DNA from: Lichenicola sp964247725
GTDB lineage: Bacteria > Pseudomonadota > Alphaproteobacteria > Acetobacterales > Acetobacteraceae
Direction: 5' to 3'
Assembly: GCA_964247725.1 (NCBI GenBank)
Contig: CAXTVM010000010.1
Location: 35,584-99,583 of the forward strand
Length of the DNA stretch: 64,000 nucleotides
Shown here piece by piece: positions 17,899-26,686 of this stretch; position 1 is the stretch's first letter, and each line of letters begins with the position of its first letter. The notes under the pieces are model-generated. The model was not told the DNA's origin. It was given only the letters and a program-made list of their open reading frames with translations, and did not search any database. The position numbers and the translations under genes are program-made.

Positions 17899-18517
17899 AC
17901 GCGGCATCGCTGGCTTGGAGTTCGCACTGGTCGCGCTGGTGCTGGCGACGCTCGCGCTAGCGACCGTCGACCTGGTGACGTACATCCGCACCTATTTCCG
18001 CCTGGAGCAGGTGGCGGCGCAGATGGCCGAGGTCATCACGCAGTGCCAAGCCGTCGACACGCCCGGCGACACAAACAGGTTCGAGGCGGAAGCTCAGATC
18101 CTGGCTGGTAGTTTCAACATTACTACGGCGAACGCCGCCGGCTCGTTTATCATCACAGCCATCGTTCCTGGTTCCGGTGGCGCGCCGGCGACCGTCGCCT
18201 GGCAATATCCCTTCGGCAACTACCTTCAATACGGAAGCGCGATGTGCGGAGGCGCCACAATATGCGCGCCCGGCGTCACGGCGACGATCTTGGGCTACAA
18301 CAACACGACTAGTAAGCTGCCGCCCGGTCAGGTTCTGATCGCCACCGAGGTTACGGGATCGGTGGCGCCGTTCATGTTTAGCGCGAAGCTGATAAATGCC
18401 AGCAGCAGCGTCCTGCACTTGAACGCCCTCTTCTTGGTTCGGTCTTCTAATCCCATGAACCTGAACAAGGTGACGGTGAACGTCGCCAGTTCGACGACGC
18501 AAGGCTGTGGGTCATGA
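17870..18517 (+). CDS. tadF: TadE/TadF-like pseudopilin
   Basis: A 215-residue protein with a short basic leader, then GIAGLEFALVALVLATLALA, a prepilin-type hydrophobic helix with the conserved Glu. The extracellular part has several Cys residues and is Ser/Thr/Asn-rich. By position (between tadE and tadG) and form it is TadF or a second TadE-like protein. The ATG at 17870 lies 29 nt inside tadE; this start keeps the leader short, as required for pseudopilins. Confidence 0.72.
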   Translation: MSPSSRLARRRGIAGLEFALVALVLATLALATVDLVTYIRTYFRLEQVAAQMAEVITQCQAVDTPGDTNRFEAEAQILAGSFNITTANAAGSFIITAIVPGSGGAPATVAWQYPFGNYLQYGSAMCGGATICAPGVTATILGYNNTTSKLPPGQVLIATEVTGSVAPFMFSAKLINASSSVLHLNALFLVRSSNPMNLNKVTVNVASSTTQGCGS

Positions 18518-20076
18518 ACCGTCGTGGCTCCGTCGCCATTACCGTAGCGATATCGTTAATCATGCTTGTCGGCTTTGCCGGCTTTGCCATTGACCTCGAG
18601 CGGCTTTGGACGCTCAAGTCCAGGCTGCAGACGTCGCTCGATGCAGCGGTACTTCTGGCAGCGCGGGAGATTTCCCAGCCCACCATGCAGCTCGATGCAA
18701 CGAACCTTTTCTATGCAAACTTCTTGCCTGGACAAGTCAACGGTGTGACTTCAGGGATCTTCGGCTCCACGAACGTCACCCTCAGCTTTGCCGTCAGCAG
18801 CGACAACAGCACCGTCACCATCACCGCGAATGCGCTGATGCCGGTGAGCTTCATCGCGGTTCTGCCGGGAGTGCCCGGCATGCTTCCGGTCAGCGATCAG
18901 GCCAGTGCCACCCCCGGTGGCTCGGGCCTGGAAGTCGCACTCGTGCTGGACAATACCGGATCCATGTCGCAGCCGGACGGTTCTACCGGCGGGACAAAGC
19001 TGCAGGCACTACAGGCTTCAGTCACTGACATGCTGAACGTACTATATGGTCCGAACAACGATACAGCTCCGAGTCTATGGGTTTCCGTAATCCCTTTCGT
19101 AACAACGATCAACGTTGGAAACGGTTCGACTCAGCAGGGCTGGTTGTCATCGATGCCAAGCTCAACTCAATATAAGGGTGGGACGAAGCAATATTCTTGG
19201 GCAGGCTGCGTTCAGGCGCGTTGGAACTCTGACGATGACGAAACTGATACGCCGCCCGCAACACATTCTTTCGTACCATACTTTGCGGATGATACGTATG
19301 ATAAATATGGCCTCACCCCGCTCAATTGTCTCCCCGGTTTCTACATAAACCTTGTTTGCATGGGTGATAACGATTGGGGGGCCCCAGCTTTCTTGCCGAC
19401 CGCTGCCAATCCTGCCTTGTCGGCCGGTCTCGTGTTCGGACCCAATCGCGGTTGTCCAACCGCCTTACTCCCACTGACTGCAAGCAAGAACACAATCGTG
19501 ACGATGGTAAAAGGCCTGACAACCGCTTACTCGGGCACGATCATCGGCCTGGGCATGCAAGGCGGCTGGTTCACGCTCAGCCCGAACTGGCGCGGATCGG
19601 GAGGTTGGGGCGATCCTGTCCTGCCGCACAACTACTTGACTCAAATCCCGGCGCCGTCTCCTCCAATCCAGAAGGTCGCGATCCTCGTTTCGGATGGGGA
19701 TAACGATTGGGGTTATGTTCCATCTGTCGCGCCGGGAAACCAGCCAATTCCCGCGACGCTCTACATGCCCTATGGACGATTGAGTGCAAGCAACAACCCG
19801 CTCAATATAACGATTTCTGGAAACTTGAGCATGACCTCCAGCAACGCCGATGCCATGCTTGATACCCGGTGGCAGGCTACCTGCACGAACATGAAGAATG
19901 CCGGAATCATAATCTATGTGATTGGCCTCGGTGTTTCCGATACAAATGCCCGCACGCAGCTGACGAACTGCGCCACGAGTCCTTCTTACTATCTTGAGAG
20001 CCCTACTGCGAGCGGCCTGGACAGCGCCTTCACCCAGGTAGGACGGCAGCTCTCCAACCTCCGGCTAACCCAGTAG
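18514..20076 (+). CDS. tadG: TadG-like protein with von Willebrand factor A domain
   Basis: A 520-residue protein. The N-terminus (GSVAITVAISLIMLVGFAGF) is a TadE-like membrane helix with the typical AIDLERLW continuation. From about residue 140 a vWA domain is seen with the MIDAS-like motif DNTGSMS and, later, ILVSDGDNDWG. TadG proteins link the Tad system to the envelope or act as adhesins. Codon use from about 19,020 to 19,990 is visibly more AT-rich than the neighbours. Last gene of the pilus operon, convergent with the repair ATPase gene and separated by 47 nt. Confidence 0.85.
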   Translation: MNRRGSVAITVAISLIMLVGFAGFAIDLERLWTLKSRLQTSLDAAVLLAAREISQPTMQLDATNLFYANFLPGQVNGVTSGIFGSTNVTLSFAVSSDNSTVTITANALMPVSFIAVLPGVPGMLPVSDQASATPGGSGLEVALVLDNTGSMSQPDGSTGGTKLQALQASVTDMLNVLYGPNNDTAPSLWVSVIPFVTTINVGNGSTQQGWLSSMPSSTQYKGGTKQYSWAGCVQARWNSDDDETDTPPATHSFVPYFADDTYDKYGLTPLNCLPGFYINLVCMGDNDWGAPAFLPTAANPALSAGLVFGPNRGCPTALLPLTASKNTIVTMVKGLTTAYSGTIIGLGMQGGWFTLSPNWRGSGGWGDPVLPHNYLTQIPAPSPPIQKVAILVSDGDNDWGYVPSVAPGNQPIPATLYMPYGRLSASNNPLNITISGNLSMTSSNADAMLDTRWQATCTNMKNAGIIIYVIGLGVSDTNARTQLTNCATSPSYYLESPTASGLDSAFTQVGRQLSNLRLTQ

Positions 20077-20123
20077 GTGTTCGACCCGCCAATCAGAATG
20101 GGCGACTTCATCGTCAGCTTGTC

Positions 20124-22996
20124 CTAGACATGCCTTAGCTCCACGCGCGTGCCTCCGATCCGCGCCGCGACGTCGTCGCGGCAGGTGAGCACCAGGATCT
20201 GCATGCGTCGGCCGGCATCGGTCAGGATGTCGAACATGCGTTCCATGCGCAGCGGATCGGCGAAGGCCAGCGCGTCGTCCAGCACCAGGAAGGCCGGGCG
20301 GCCGGACGCCAGCAGCATGTCGGCGAAGGCGAGCCTAGCCAGGATGGCGATCTGCTCGCGAGTGCCGTGCGACAGCAGGTCGAAACGCTCGCCCTCGGCA
20401 TCGGCNNNNNNNNNNNNNNNNNNNNNNNNNNNNNNNNNNNNNNNNNNNNNNNNNNNNNNNNNNNNNNNNNNNNNNNNNNNNNNNNNNNNNNNNNNNNNNN
20501 NNNNNTCTGCTCGCGAGTGCCGTGCGACAGCAGGTCGAAACGCTCGCCCTCGGCATCGGCATCGGCATCGGCTGCGGCTGTCCGTCCGTCGGTCGGCCGG
20601 GTGAGGGCGGTGATCTGGAAGTCCTCGTCCAGCCGCAGCTCGGCATGCGGGAACAGCGCCTGCAGGTAGGGCCCGACGCGCGTCATCAACGGGGCCAGGG
20701 TGCGCTCGCGGGCATCGCGGTCGGCGCGCAACAGGGTGTCGCGCAGCAGGGTCAGGATCGCGGCCTCGCGGGCATGCCCGGCCCGCAGCTCGGCCGCCGC
20801 CTCATGACGCCGTTGCGCCGCCTCGATCTGCTCGTCGAGACCGATGCCCTCCTCGGCGGCGATCCGCGTGTCCAGCCGGGCGATCTCCACCGCCAGGGCG
20901 GCGGCGCGAGCCTGTCCGTTGGCCTGCGCCTCCTCCAGGCGCCGGATGGTGGCGTCGACCATCGCCAGCGTACCGTCGGGTGCCGCGGCGGACAGGGCGG
21001 CCAGCTCGCGGCGGCGGTCGGCCAGTGCCTCGGCGGCGCGCCTCAACCGGGCGGCGAGATCGGCGGTGGACTCGACGGCCTCGCCGCGCGCCTGCTCGTC
21101 CCGTCGGCTGTCGCGGATGGTCTCCCGGGCGCCGCGGTCCAGCTCGGCCTGGCGCAGCGTGGCTTCCGCGATGTCGCGGTCGGCCTCCGGTGTCAGCAGC
21201 GCGGCCTGGGCGAGGCGGACGTCGTGACGGGCGGCGGCCTCGGCGGCGATCGCGGCCGCCTGATCGGCACGCGCCACGGCCGGCTCGGCCGGCTCGGCGA
21301 TCCCCTCGGCCCGCAGGCGGTCCGCCAGTTCGGCGTCGAGCAGGGCAACCTGCTGGCGCAGGCCCTCCAGGCCGTCGGCCCGCCCGGTCCCAATCGCGGC
21401 ATCCAGCGCCCGCTGGGCCTTGTCGAGGCTGGCGACCAGGCCGCGGCGCTCGAGGTGGAACCGCTCGGCCTCGGCGAGGTCGCGACAGCCGACCGCCGCC
21501 AGGGCACCCGCCAGCGCTCGCGCGGTGTCGCGCGCCGCGGCGTGCAGCGCTTCCTGGTCGCGCGAGGCCGGCAGGATGCGCACGCTGCCGAGGCCTGCGA
21601 CCGACAGGGTGGCGGGGCGGCCGAGGCTGAGGCGATGCGGCCCGGCCGGCAGGATCGTCGCGACAGCGTCGTCCGGTTGCAGCAGCGCCTCGATCTCCAG
21701 CGACAGCTCGACGGTCGTGGCCTGTGCCTGCAACGCGGCCTGGTCGCTGCGCGCGGCGAGTGCTGCGGCGTGCAGGCCATGGAGCCTGGCCTCGTCGACC
21801 GGCAGCCGAGCCAGCGCGGCGGCGAGTTCGGCCGCGCGCAGGGCGGCGGTCTCGGCGGCGCGCAGGCGGATGCGAGCGGCCGCCTGCGCCTCGGCGCGCT
21901 CGGCGATGTCGAGCCGCGCGGCGGCGCGACGGAGGGTGCGCTCGGCGGCATCGTGATCCTGCCAGGCGCGGTCGAAGTCGCCGCGTCGGCCGGCCAGCGC
22001 CTGCCGGGCGGCCTCGGCGCGGGCGCGCGCGTCGGCCTCGACGGCGGCGAGCTCGCCCAGCCGGCGCGCGGTCTCGGCGAGCTCGGCGGCGGCCGCCTGC
22101 CGGCGCGCGTACTCGAGGCTGGCCTCGTCATGGACGGCCTCGGCAAGGCGGACGGCATCGTGCGCGCTCTGTAGCCGTCCGGCATGGCCGAGCACGGCCT
22201 CGCGGTGCCGCCGCGCCGCCAGCAGCTGTGCCACCCCCCGTTCGGCCGTCGCCGGATCGGCCTCCACGGCGAGCTCGCGGCGTCGGGCGGACAGGGTGGC
22301 GAGGTCGGCCTGCAGCGCCTGGCGGCGATCCCGCAGCGTCCGGAGATCGGCCTCGGCGGCGTCCTGGTCGGTGACCGCAGCCCGGTAGCGGTCGCGCGGG
22401 TTGCCGCGGGCGTCGAGCAGCAGCCCGAGCCCGGCCTGCACCGGCTTCAGCAGCCGCGCCACCGCGGCGCCGCCGGTGGCGCCGCCGAGCTCGGCCTCCA
22501 CGCATTCGGACAGCGTCAGCCGGGCCCCTTCGCCCAGGCGGGCCTGCGCGAAGCTGTCGCCCTGCGAGACCAGCAGGGCGGCCCAGACCGTGGCCGCCTG
22601 GGCGCCGTCCCGGGTGGCGCGGGCCGGCACCGAAACACCGAGCAGCTGCGCCAGCCGCTCCTCGGCGGCGTCGCCCTCGAAGGCGGTGCCGGCGGAGACC
22701 ATCCTGGCCGAGGCGCGGGACAGGTACCGCTTCTCGATCCGGTGGCAGGCGCCGTCATGCTCGAACTCCAGCGCTACGGTCGGCGCGGTGGCGTTGCGGT
22801 GATGCTGGTGGGCGCGCACGGCCTCGCCGCGCGAGCCGTGGCGATCGAACAGCACCGCCCGCAGGGCGGCGAGCAGGGTGGACTTGCCGTGCTCGTTGGG
22901 GCCGCACAGCACGTTGATGCCGTGGCCGAAGCCGTCGAGCCGGACCCGGCGGTCGAACTTGCGGAACTGGTCGAGCTCGAGGCTGCGGAGCCTCAT
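20124..22996 (-). CDS. SbcC/YhaN-like SMC-type repair ATPase (interrupted by an N-gap)
   Basis: Partner of the nuclease gene upstream (ATGA overlap). The N-terminal ATPase half has MRLRSLELDQFRKF and Walker A GPNEHGKST near residue 35; a long Ala/Arg/Glu-rich coiled coil follows; the C-terminal half has signature LSHGTREQ and Walker B FLVLDDALAF. No CxxC zinc hook is visible in the coiled coil, as in YhaN and unlike SbcC/Rad50. As printed the frame is broken by 100 Ns at 20406-20505. The 55 bases before the gap (20351-20405) are repeated exactly after it (20506-20560). Removing 155 bp leaves 2718 bp, exactly 906 codons, and joins both halves in one frame (905 residues). The gene is therefore probably intact. 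Confidence 0.85.
20406..20505. other. Assembly gap of 100 N with duplicated 55-bp flanks
   Basis: Exactly 100 Ns, the usual placeholder for an unknown gap. The 55-bp flanks are identical, so the two contig ends overlap and probably no bases are missing. The break lies at a short ATCGGC tandem repeat. Confidence 0.95.
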
Positions 22997-24159
22997 CGGC
23001 CGGCCTGGTTCCGGTCCTGGTCCTGGCGCGCCAGCGCCAGCAGGCGGGCGAGGGCGTCGGCGGCGAGGTCGCAGCCCTCCTGGCCCGGGGCCGCGGCGCT
23101 GGCCAGCCGATCGGCCGCCTCTCGCAGCGCCCCGGCCTCGCCGAGCATCGCGAGATCGTCGGCCGAGCTGGTCACGGCGAGTGCTGCCGCCTCGATGCGG
23201 AGCGCGCGCAATGCGCTGCCGACGCCGTGCCGGATGCGCTCCTCGCACAGCGCGTGGTCGGCGGTCCCGAGTGCGCCCTCCAGCGTGAGCCAGACCAGCA
23301 CGCGGCTGGGATCGTCGCCGCCCAGGCGGCGCAGGCGGCGCTCCAACGCCTCGATGTCGGCCGGCCCAGTCAGCGTGGCGCGCTCGCGACACCACAGGTG
23401 GCGGCCGACCGCATGCGGCGTCGGCGCGAGCGGCCGGCCGGGGCTTGCCACCAGCACGCTGCCGCCGCCATCGCCGCCGCGGTCGAAACCGTCCGGTTCC
23501 GGGGTGCCCGAGTACCAGCTCAGCGGACCGGCCGGGACCTGGCCGTGCCAGTCGCCGAGCGCCAGGTAGTCGAGGCCGCTGCGGCCGGCGCGATCGGCGG
23601 CGATCAGGTTGGGCGCGGTGCCGGTGCCGCCGAACGCGCGCACCGAGCCGTGCGCCAGGCCGATGCGCAGGCTCCCGTCCGGGGTGGCGGCATCGTCCAT
23701 GCAGGCGGTCGGGTCGCCGAAGGCGTGGCGGCGGTCGAGGGCGGCCGGCAGCAGCCAGGCATCGCGTCCGGTGGCATCGGGACCATCGTCGTCGGCGCCG
23801 AGATGGACCGGCTGCGGCGACAGGTGAGCGTGCACGTGCCCGGGCAGACCGATCCGGCGCAGGCGGTCCCACACGCCCCCAGGCACGTTGGGGTCGTGGT
23901 TGCCGGGGATCAGGTGCCAATGCAGGTCGGGGAATTGGCGCATGCGCTCGATCGGCTGGCGCAGCGTGCGGTCGCTGGGGATGGCGACGTCCCAGACGTC
24001 GCCGGCGACCAGCACGCGGGCCGCCCCCTCGGCGCGGGCGACGCGGCCGATCCGCCCGATTGCCTCCAGCCGCTCGTTCTGCAGCACGGCCAGGGTGTCG
24101 TCGTCGGCGAAGCGGAAGCTCTTGCCGATCTGCCAGTCGGACGTATGCACGAATCGCAT
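22993..24159 (-). CDS. SbcD/YhaO-like DNA repair metallophosphoesterase
   Basis: A 388-residue calcineurin-like nuclease subunit. Metal-binding motifs are seen in order: HTSDWQIG (DxH-type, residues about 5-12), VAGDVWD (GDxxD), IPGNHD (GNHD), GLAHGS and GDWHG. It should form a complex with the SMC-type ATPase downstream to process DNA ends. ATG at 24159 (MRFVHTSDWQ) fits the family start; a GTG at 24168 is possible. The C-terminal 60 residues are an Ala/Asp-rich capping region. Confidence 0.88.
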   Translation of the reverse strand: MRFVHTSDWQIGKSFRFADDDTLAVLQNERLEAIGRIGRVARAEGAARVLVAGDVWDVAIPSDRTLRQPIERMRQFPDLHWHLIPGNHDPNVPGGVWDRLRRIGLPGHVHAHLSPQPVHLGADDDGPDATGRDAWLLPAALDRRHAFGDPTACMDDAATPDGSLRIGLAHGSVRAFGGTGTAPNLIAADRAGRSGLDYLALGDWHGQVPAGPLSWYSGTPEPDGFDRGGDGGGSVLVASPGRPLAPTPHAVGRHLWCRERATLTGPADIEALERRLRRLGGDDPSRVLVWLTLEGALGTADHALCEERIRHGVGSALRALRIEAAALAVTSSADDLAMLGEAGALREAADRLASAAAPGQEGCDLAADALARLLALARQDQDRNQAGR

Positions 24160-24656
24160 CGGCGGCACTGTAGCAGACTGACGCCGCCCGGGTCAGGTCC
24201 GCTGCGGGCCGGACGGGGCGGGACATGGGCTTGGCGCCGGATTGGGCATTGGGTTGGACATCGAGCGCATCGAGTCTGGAGACGCCGCCATCGCCCCAGC
24301 CCGCCCTCTGTCTCGCCTCGGTCCGGTCCATCAGCCGCTTCAGGTTTAGCAGCCGGGTCCAGACGGTCGGCTTGCCGCTTCGGCTCCCGTATGACCGACA
24401 TCAGCCGAGACTAAAGCTCGGCCCGCCTAGGGCCCCATGGCAGTCGCCAGGGATCGAGGCCGCGACCGGAGGCTCGGGGAACGCCGCGGCCGATCGGGTG
24501 TTGGAGCCCAGTGCCGAGCCGTCTGGCGGATCGGTTTCACGGGAACCACATGGAGCAGATTGGTCCGGACGGCGAAACCTGCCAGGGTGCGCGCGATGGC
24601 GGACTGGCCATGAGGCGAGCGCCCTGACCACCGGCCTTTGGAGCGAATCAGGACAG
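24160..24656. other. About 0.5 kb between divergent genes, no feature recognised
   Basis: Open frames cross this stretch on both strands, but their Pro/Arg/Ser-rich translations look non-coding and resemble nothing I know. It must hold promoters for the repair pair (minus) and the transporter-thioesterase fusion (plus). I could not identify promoter boxes. Confidence 0.5.
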
Positions 24657-26462
24657 ATGTGGCGCCGATCCCTGGTATGGTCTCCGACCATTGCCCTCAG
24701 CTGGCTGTGGGGGCTTGGTTTCTTCTACGCGATCCATGTGACGTTCCTCTACGGATTGCCAGGGTTCCTGGGGTTCGCGTTGCCGAACGCGCTCGGCCTG
24801 GGGCTGTTCGGTTGCCTGGTCGAGCGCTACGGCTCGCGCATCGACCTGCAGTCGCAGTTCGACCGGATCGCGTCCCGCTACGGCGGCATCCTGCTGGTCT
24901 ATCAGGCGGTGGCGGTGGCGATCACGGTATTCGCGTTCGCCGGCGGCTTCCTGCGCCCGCTGATCGGTGAGCTGGCCGTACCGCTGACGATCCTGCTGGC
25001 GGTGGTGGCCTGCGCCGCTGGCCACGTGCTGCGCATCCAGGACTTCAAGCCGCTGCACGCGGTCATGCTGCTGGTGGGGGTGGCGGCGGCGCTGGCGGCG
25101 ATCGTGCTGCTGCCTGACTGGAGCCGGCTGCAGGCTGTCGCGTCGGCGTCGCTGCGTCCGGGTGCGGGCGACCGGCGACTGTACGGGCTGGTGGTACCCT
25201 CCCTGGTGGGCTTCCTGCTCGGGCCATGGCTCGACCTGCAGCAATGGCAGCGGGCAGTTCGCATCCGTCAGGAAGGCCGCTCGATCGGCCGTGCTTATGC
25301 CGGGGGCGGCCTGCTGTTTCTAGGCCTCATCAGCATCAACGCCTGGCTCGCCGCCGGCCTGCCGGCGACCGCCGCCCTGAGCTTGCATCCCGGCCTGGGC
25401 GGCGTCGTCGAGGCGCAGTCGGTGGTGGCGACCACCTTCGCCGCACTGGGCCCGGCGGCCCGCGCCAGCGCCTGGCTGTTCGGGCTGTGGGCGGCGATCG
25501 CGGTCGCGTCCACGCTCGACAGCGCCTATGCGGCGACGCGCTGGTTCCTGGTGATGGCGACCGGGCGCAGCAACAGCCCGATCTTCGCGCTGCTGCCGAA
25601 GGCGCTGGTGCAGACGCCGCTCTGGATGCTGGGTGGGGCGTTCGGCTTCGCGGCGGTCGCGTATGCGCTGTCGATCCCGCTGGTGCTGATGATCGCGCCG
25701 TTCTGCTCGCTCTTCGTCGGCTACGCCGCCTGCCTGCTGCTGCAGGTCACGGCGCCCGGATCCGCCGGCCTTGCCTGGCGGCACGACTCGATGCTGTGCT
25801 TCTTGCTGGGCGTCGGTGCCGCCGCCGCCGTCGCGGTCGGCTATTACGGACGGGTGGCGCCGCTGATGGCGGTCGCACCCCTGCTGCCGCTGCTGGCGGC
25901 GGCACGGCTGCGCGGCCAGGCCCGGGCCAGGCCGCAGGTGACGCCCGACGACGAGGCCGCCGTCGCCTCCAGGCCGGTCCTGACCGAAGCCGTCCCGGCG
26001 GCCGCCGTCGCGGCGGAGGGATCTGGCACCGCCGTCTCCGTAAGCGGGCGGTTCGACGGCAACTGGTTCCTGTATGACGTGATGCCGAGCTACGACGACA
26101 CCAACTCGGTCGGCAACGTCTACTTCGCCAACTACATCCGCTGGGTCGGCAAGACGCGCGAGCTGTTCTTCGCCAAATGCGTGCCGAACTTCGACCTCAA
26201 GACGACCGGCTTCTTCATCCTGACGCGGGATTTCTACCACAAGTTCATCCGTGAGACCCGCGAGTTCGAGGCGATCCTGGTGCGGATTCGGATCGGCAAG
26301 CACAACCGTAAGTTTGTGACCCTGGAGCACGAGATTCGCAACGCCGCCGGCGACCTGCTCGGCAAGGGCACGCAGCAGCTGATGTTCGTCGACGTCGCCA
26401 CTTACGGGCTGATCGACGTGCCGGTCGACATGCTACGCGGCTTCCTCCCCTACGCCACCTGA
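24657..26462 (+). CDS. Fusion: polytopic transporter-like membrane domain plus hot-dog thioesterase
   Basis: A 601-residue protein. Residues 1 to about 415 form about 12-13 hydrophobic helices. GPWLDLQQWQRA and ASTLDSAYAATRWF recall conserved spots of sodium/solute symporters (SSS, LeuT fold), so the domain may be a divergent SSS member. An Ala/Pro-rich linker (about 415-465) leads to a hot-dog thioesterase domain: YDDTNSVGNVYFANYIRW, then GKTREL. The Asn in DTN and the VGNVYF block resemble the enediyne-type thioesterases (CalE7/DynE7) more than classical 4-hydroxybenzoyl-CoA thioesterases, which have Asp there. A weak AGGA precedes ATG 24657; upstream in-frame sequence is not protein-like. 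Function unknown; acyl-thioester hydrolysis at the membrane is the simplest idea. The stop codon adjoins a MITE-like element. Confidence 0.75.
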   Translation: MWRRSLVWSPTIALSWLWGLGFFYAIHVTFLYGLPGFLGFALPNALGLGLFGCLVERYGSRIDLQSQFDRIASRYGGILLVYQAVAVAITVFAFAGGFLRPLIGELAVPLTILLAVVACAAGHVLRIQDFKPLHAVMLLVGVAAALAAIVLLPDWSRLQAVASASLRPGAGDRRLYGLVVPSLVGFLLGPWLDLQQWQRAVRIRQEGRSIGRAYAGGGLLFLGLISINAWLAAGLPATAALSLHPGLGGVVEAQSVVATTFAALGPAARASAWLFGLWAAIAVASTLDSAYAATRWFLVMATGRSNSPIFALLPKALVQTPLWMLGGAFGFAAVAYALSIPLVLMIAPFCSLFVGYAACLLLQVTAPGSAGLAWRHDSMLCFLLGVGAAAAVAVGYYGRVAPLMAVAPLLPLLAAARLRGQARARPQVTPDDEAAVASRPVLTEAVPAAAVAAEGSGTAVSVSGRFDGNWFLYDVMPSYDDTNSVGNVYFANYIRWVGKTRELFFAKCVPNFDLKTTGFFILTRDFYHKFIRETREFEAILVRIRIGKHNRKFVTLEHEIRNAAGDLLGKGTQQLMFVDVATYGLIDVPVDMLRGFLPYAT

Positions 26463-26624
26463 GAGCACGGCTGAGAATGGGCTGTGCCGGCGATCCGATG
26501 CGTCCCTCTGCGCTTGCCGTGGCTCACGGCCAGAAGGCCGTTCCGCTCCGGTTCTCGATGGACACGCCGGGCGTGCCGCTGCGCGGCACTCTCACTCGGC
26601 ACATCCCATTCTCAATCGTGCTCT
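26462..26624. mobile_element. MITE-like element with 27-bp terminal inverted repeats
   Basis: Arms 26462-26488 and 26598-26624 are inverted copies matching at 24 of 27 positions (AGAGCACG...GAGAATGGG...TGTGCC), enclosing about 109 bp with no coding capacity. The left arm begins in the last base of the preceding gene's TGA stop. No convincing target duplication is visible. Non-autonomous transposon remnant is the best reading; a large terminator-like structure is the alternative. Confidence 0.6.
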
Positions 26625-26628
26625 GAAC

Positions 26629-26686
26629 GAACGGAGTCCAGAGGCTCCGCCCCTGGCGGGGTCCAGGGGCAGGGCCCCTGGCTGCC
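26629..26686. repeat. Palindromic repeat (REP-like), copy 2
   Basis: Core GCGGGGTCCAGGGGCAGGGC followed by CCCTGG matches the right arm of the element at 2214-2245 with few changes. The preceding AGTCCAGAGGCTCCGCCCCT adds a further stem. It lies directly against the mutY 3' end, so a role as bidirectional 3' hairpin is plausible. Confidence 0.7.

Noticed and set aside
22993..24331. Long minus-strand frame fused in front of the YhaN-like ATPase
   Set aside because: The frame runs through the nuclease gene out of phase. The ATPase start at 22996 overlaps the nuclease stop (ATGA) and is the true start.
20522..24414. Several long plus-strand frames opposite the repair genes
   Set aside because: High GC gives long antisense frames. 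Their translations are Gly/Arg/Pro-rich without motifs, while the minus strand has clear nuclease and ATPase motifs.
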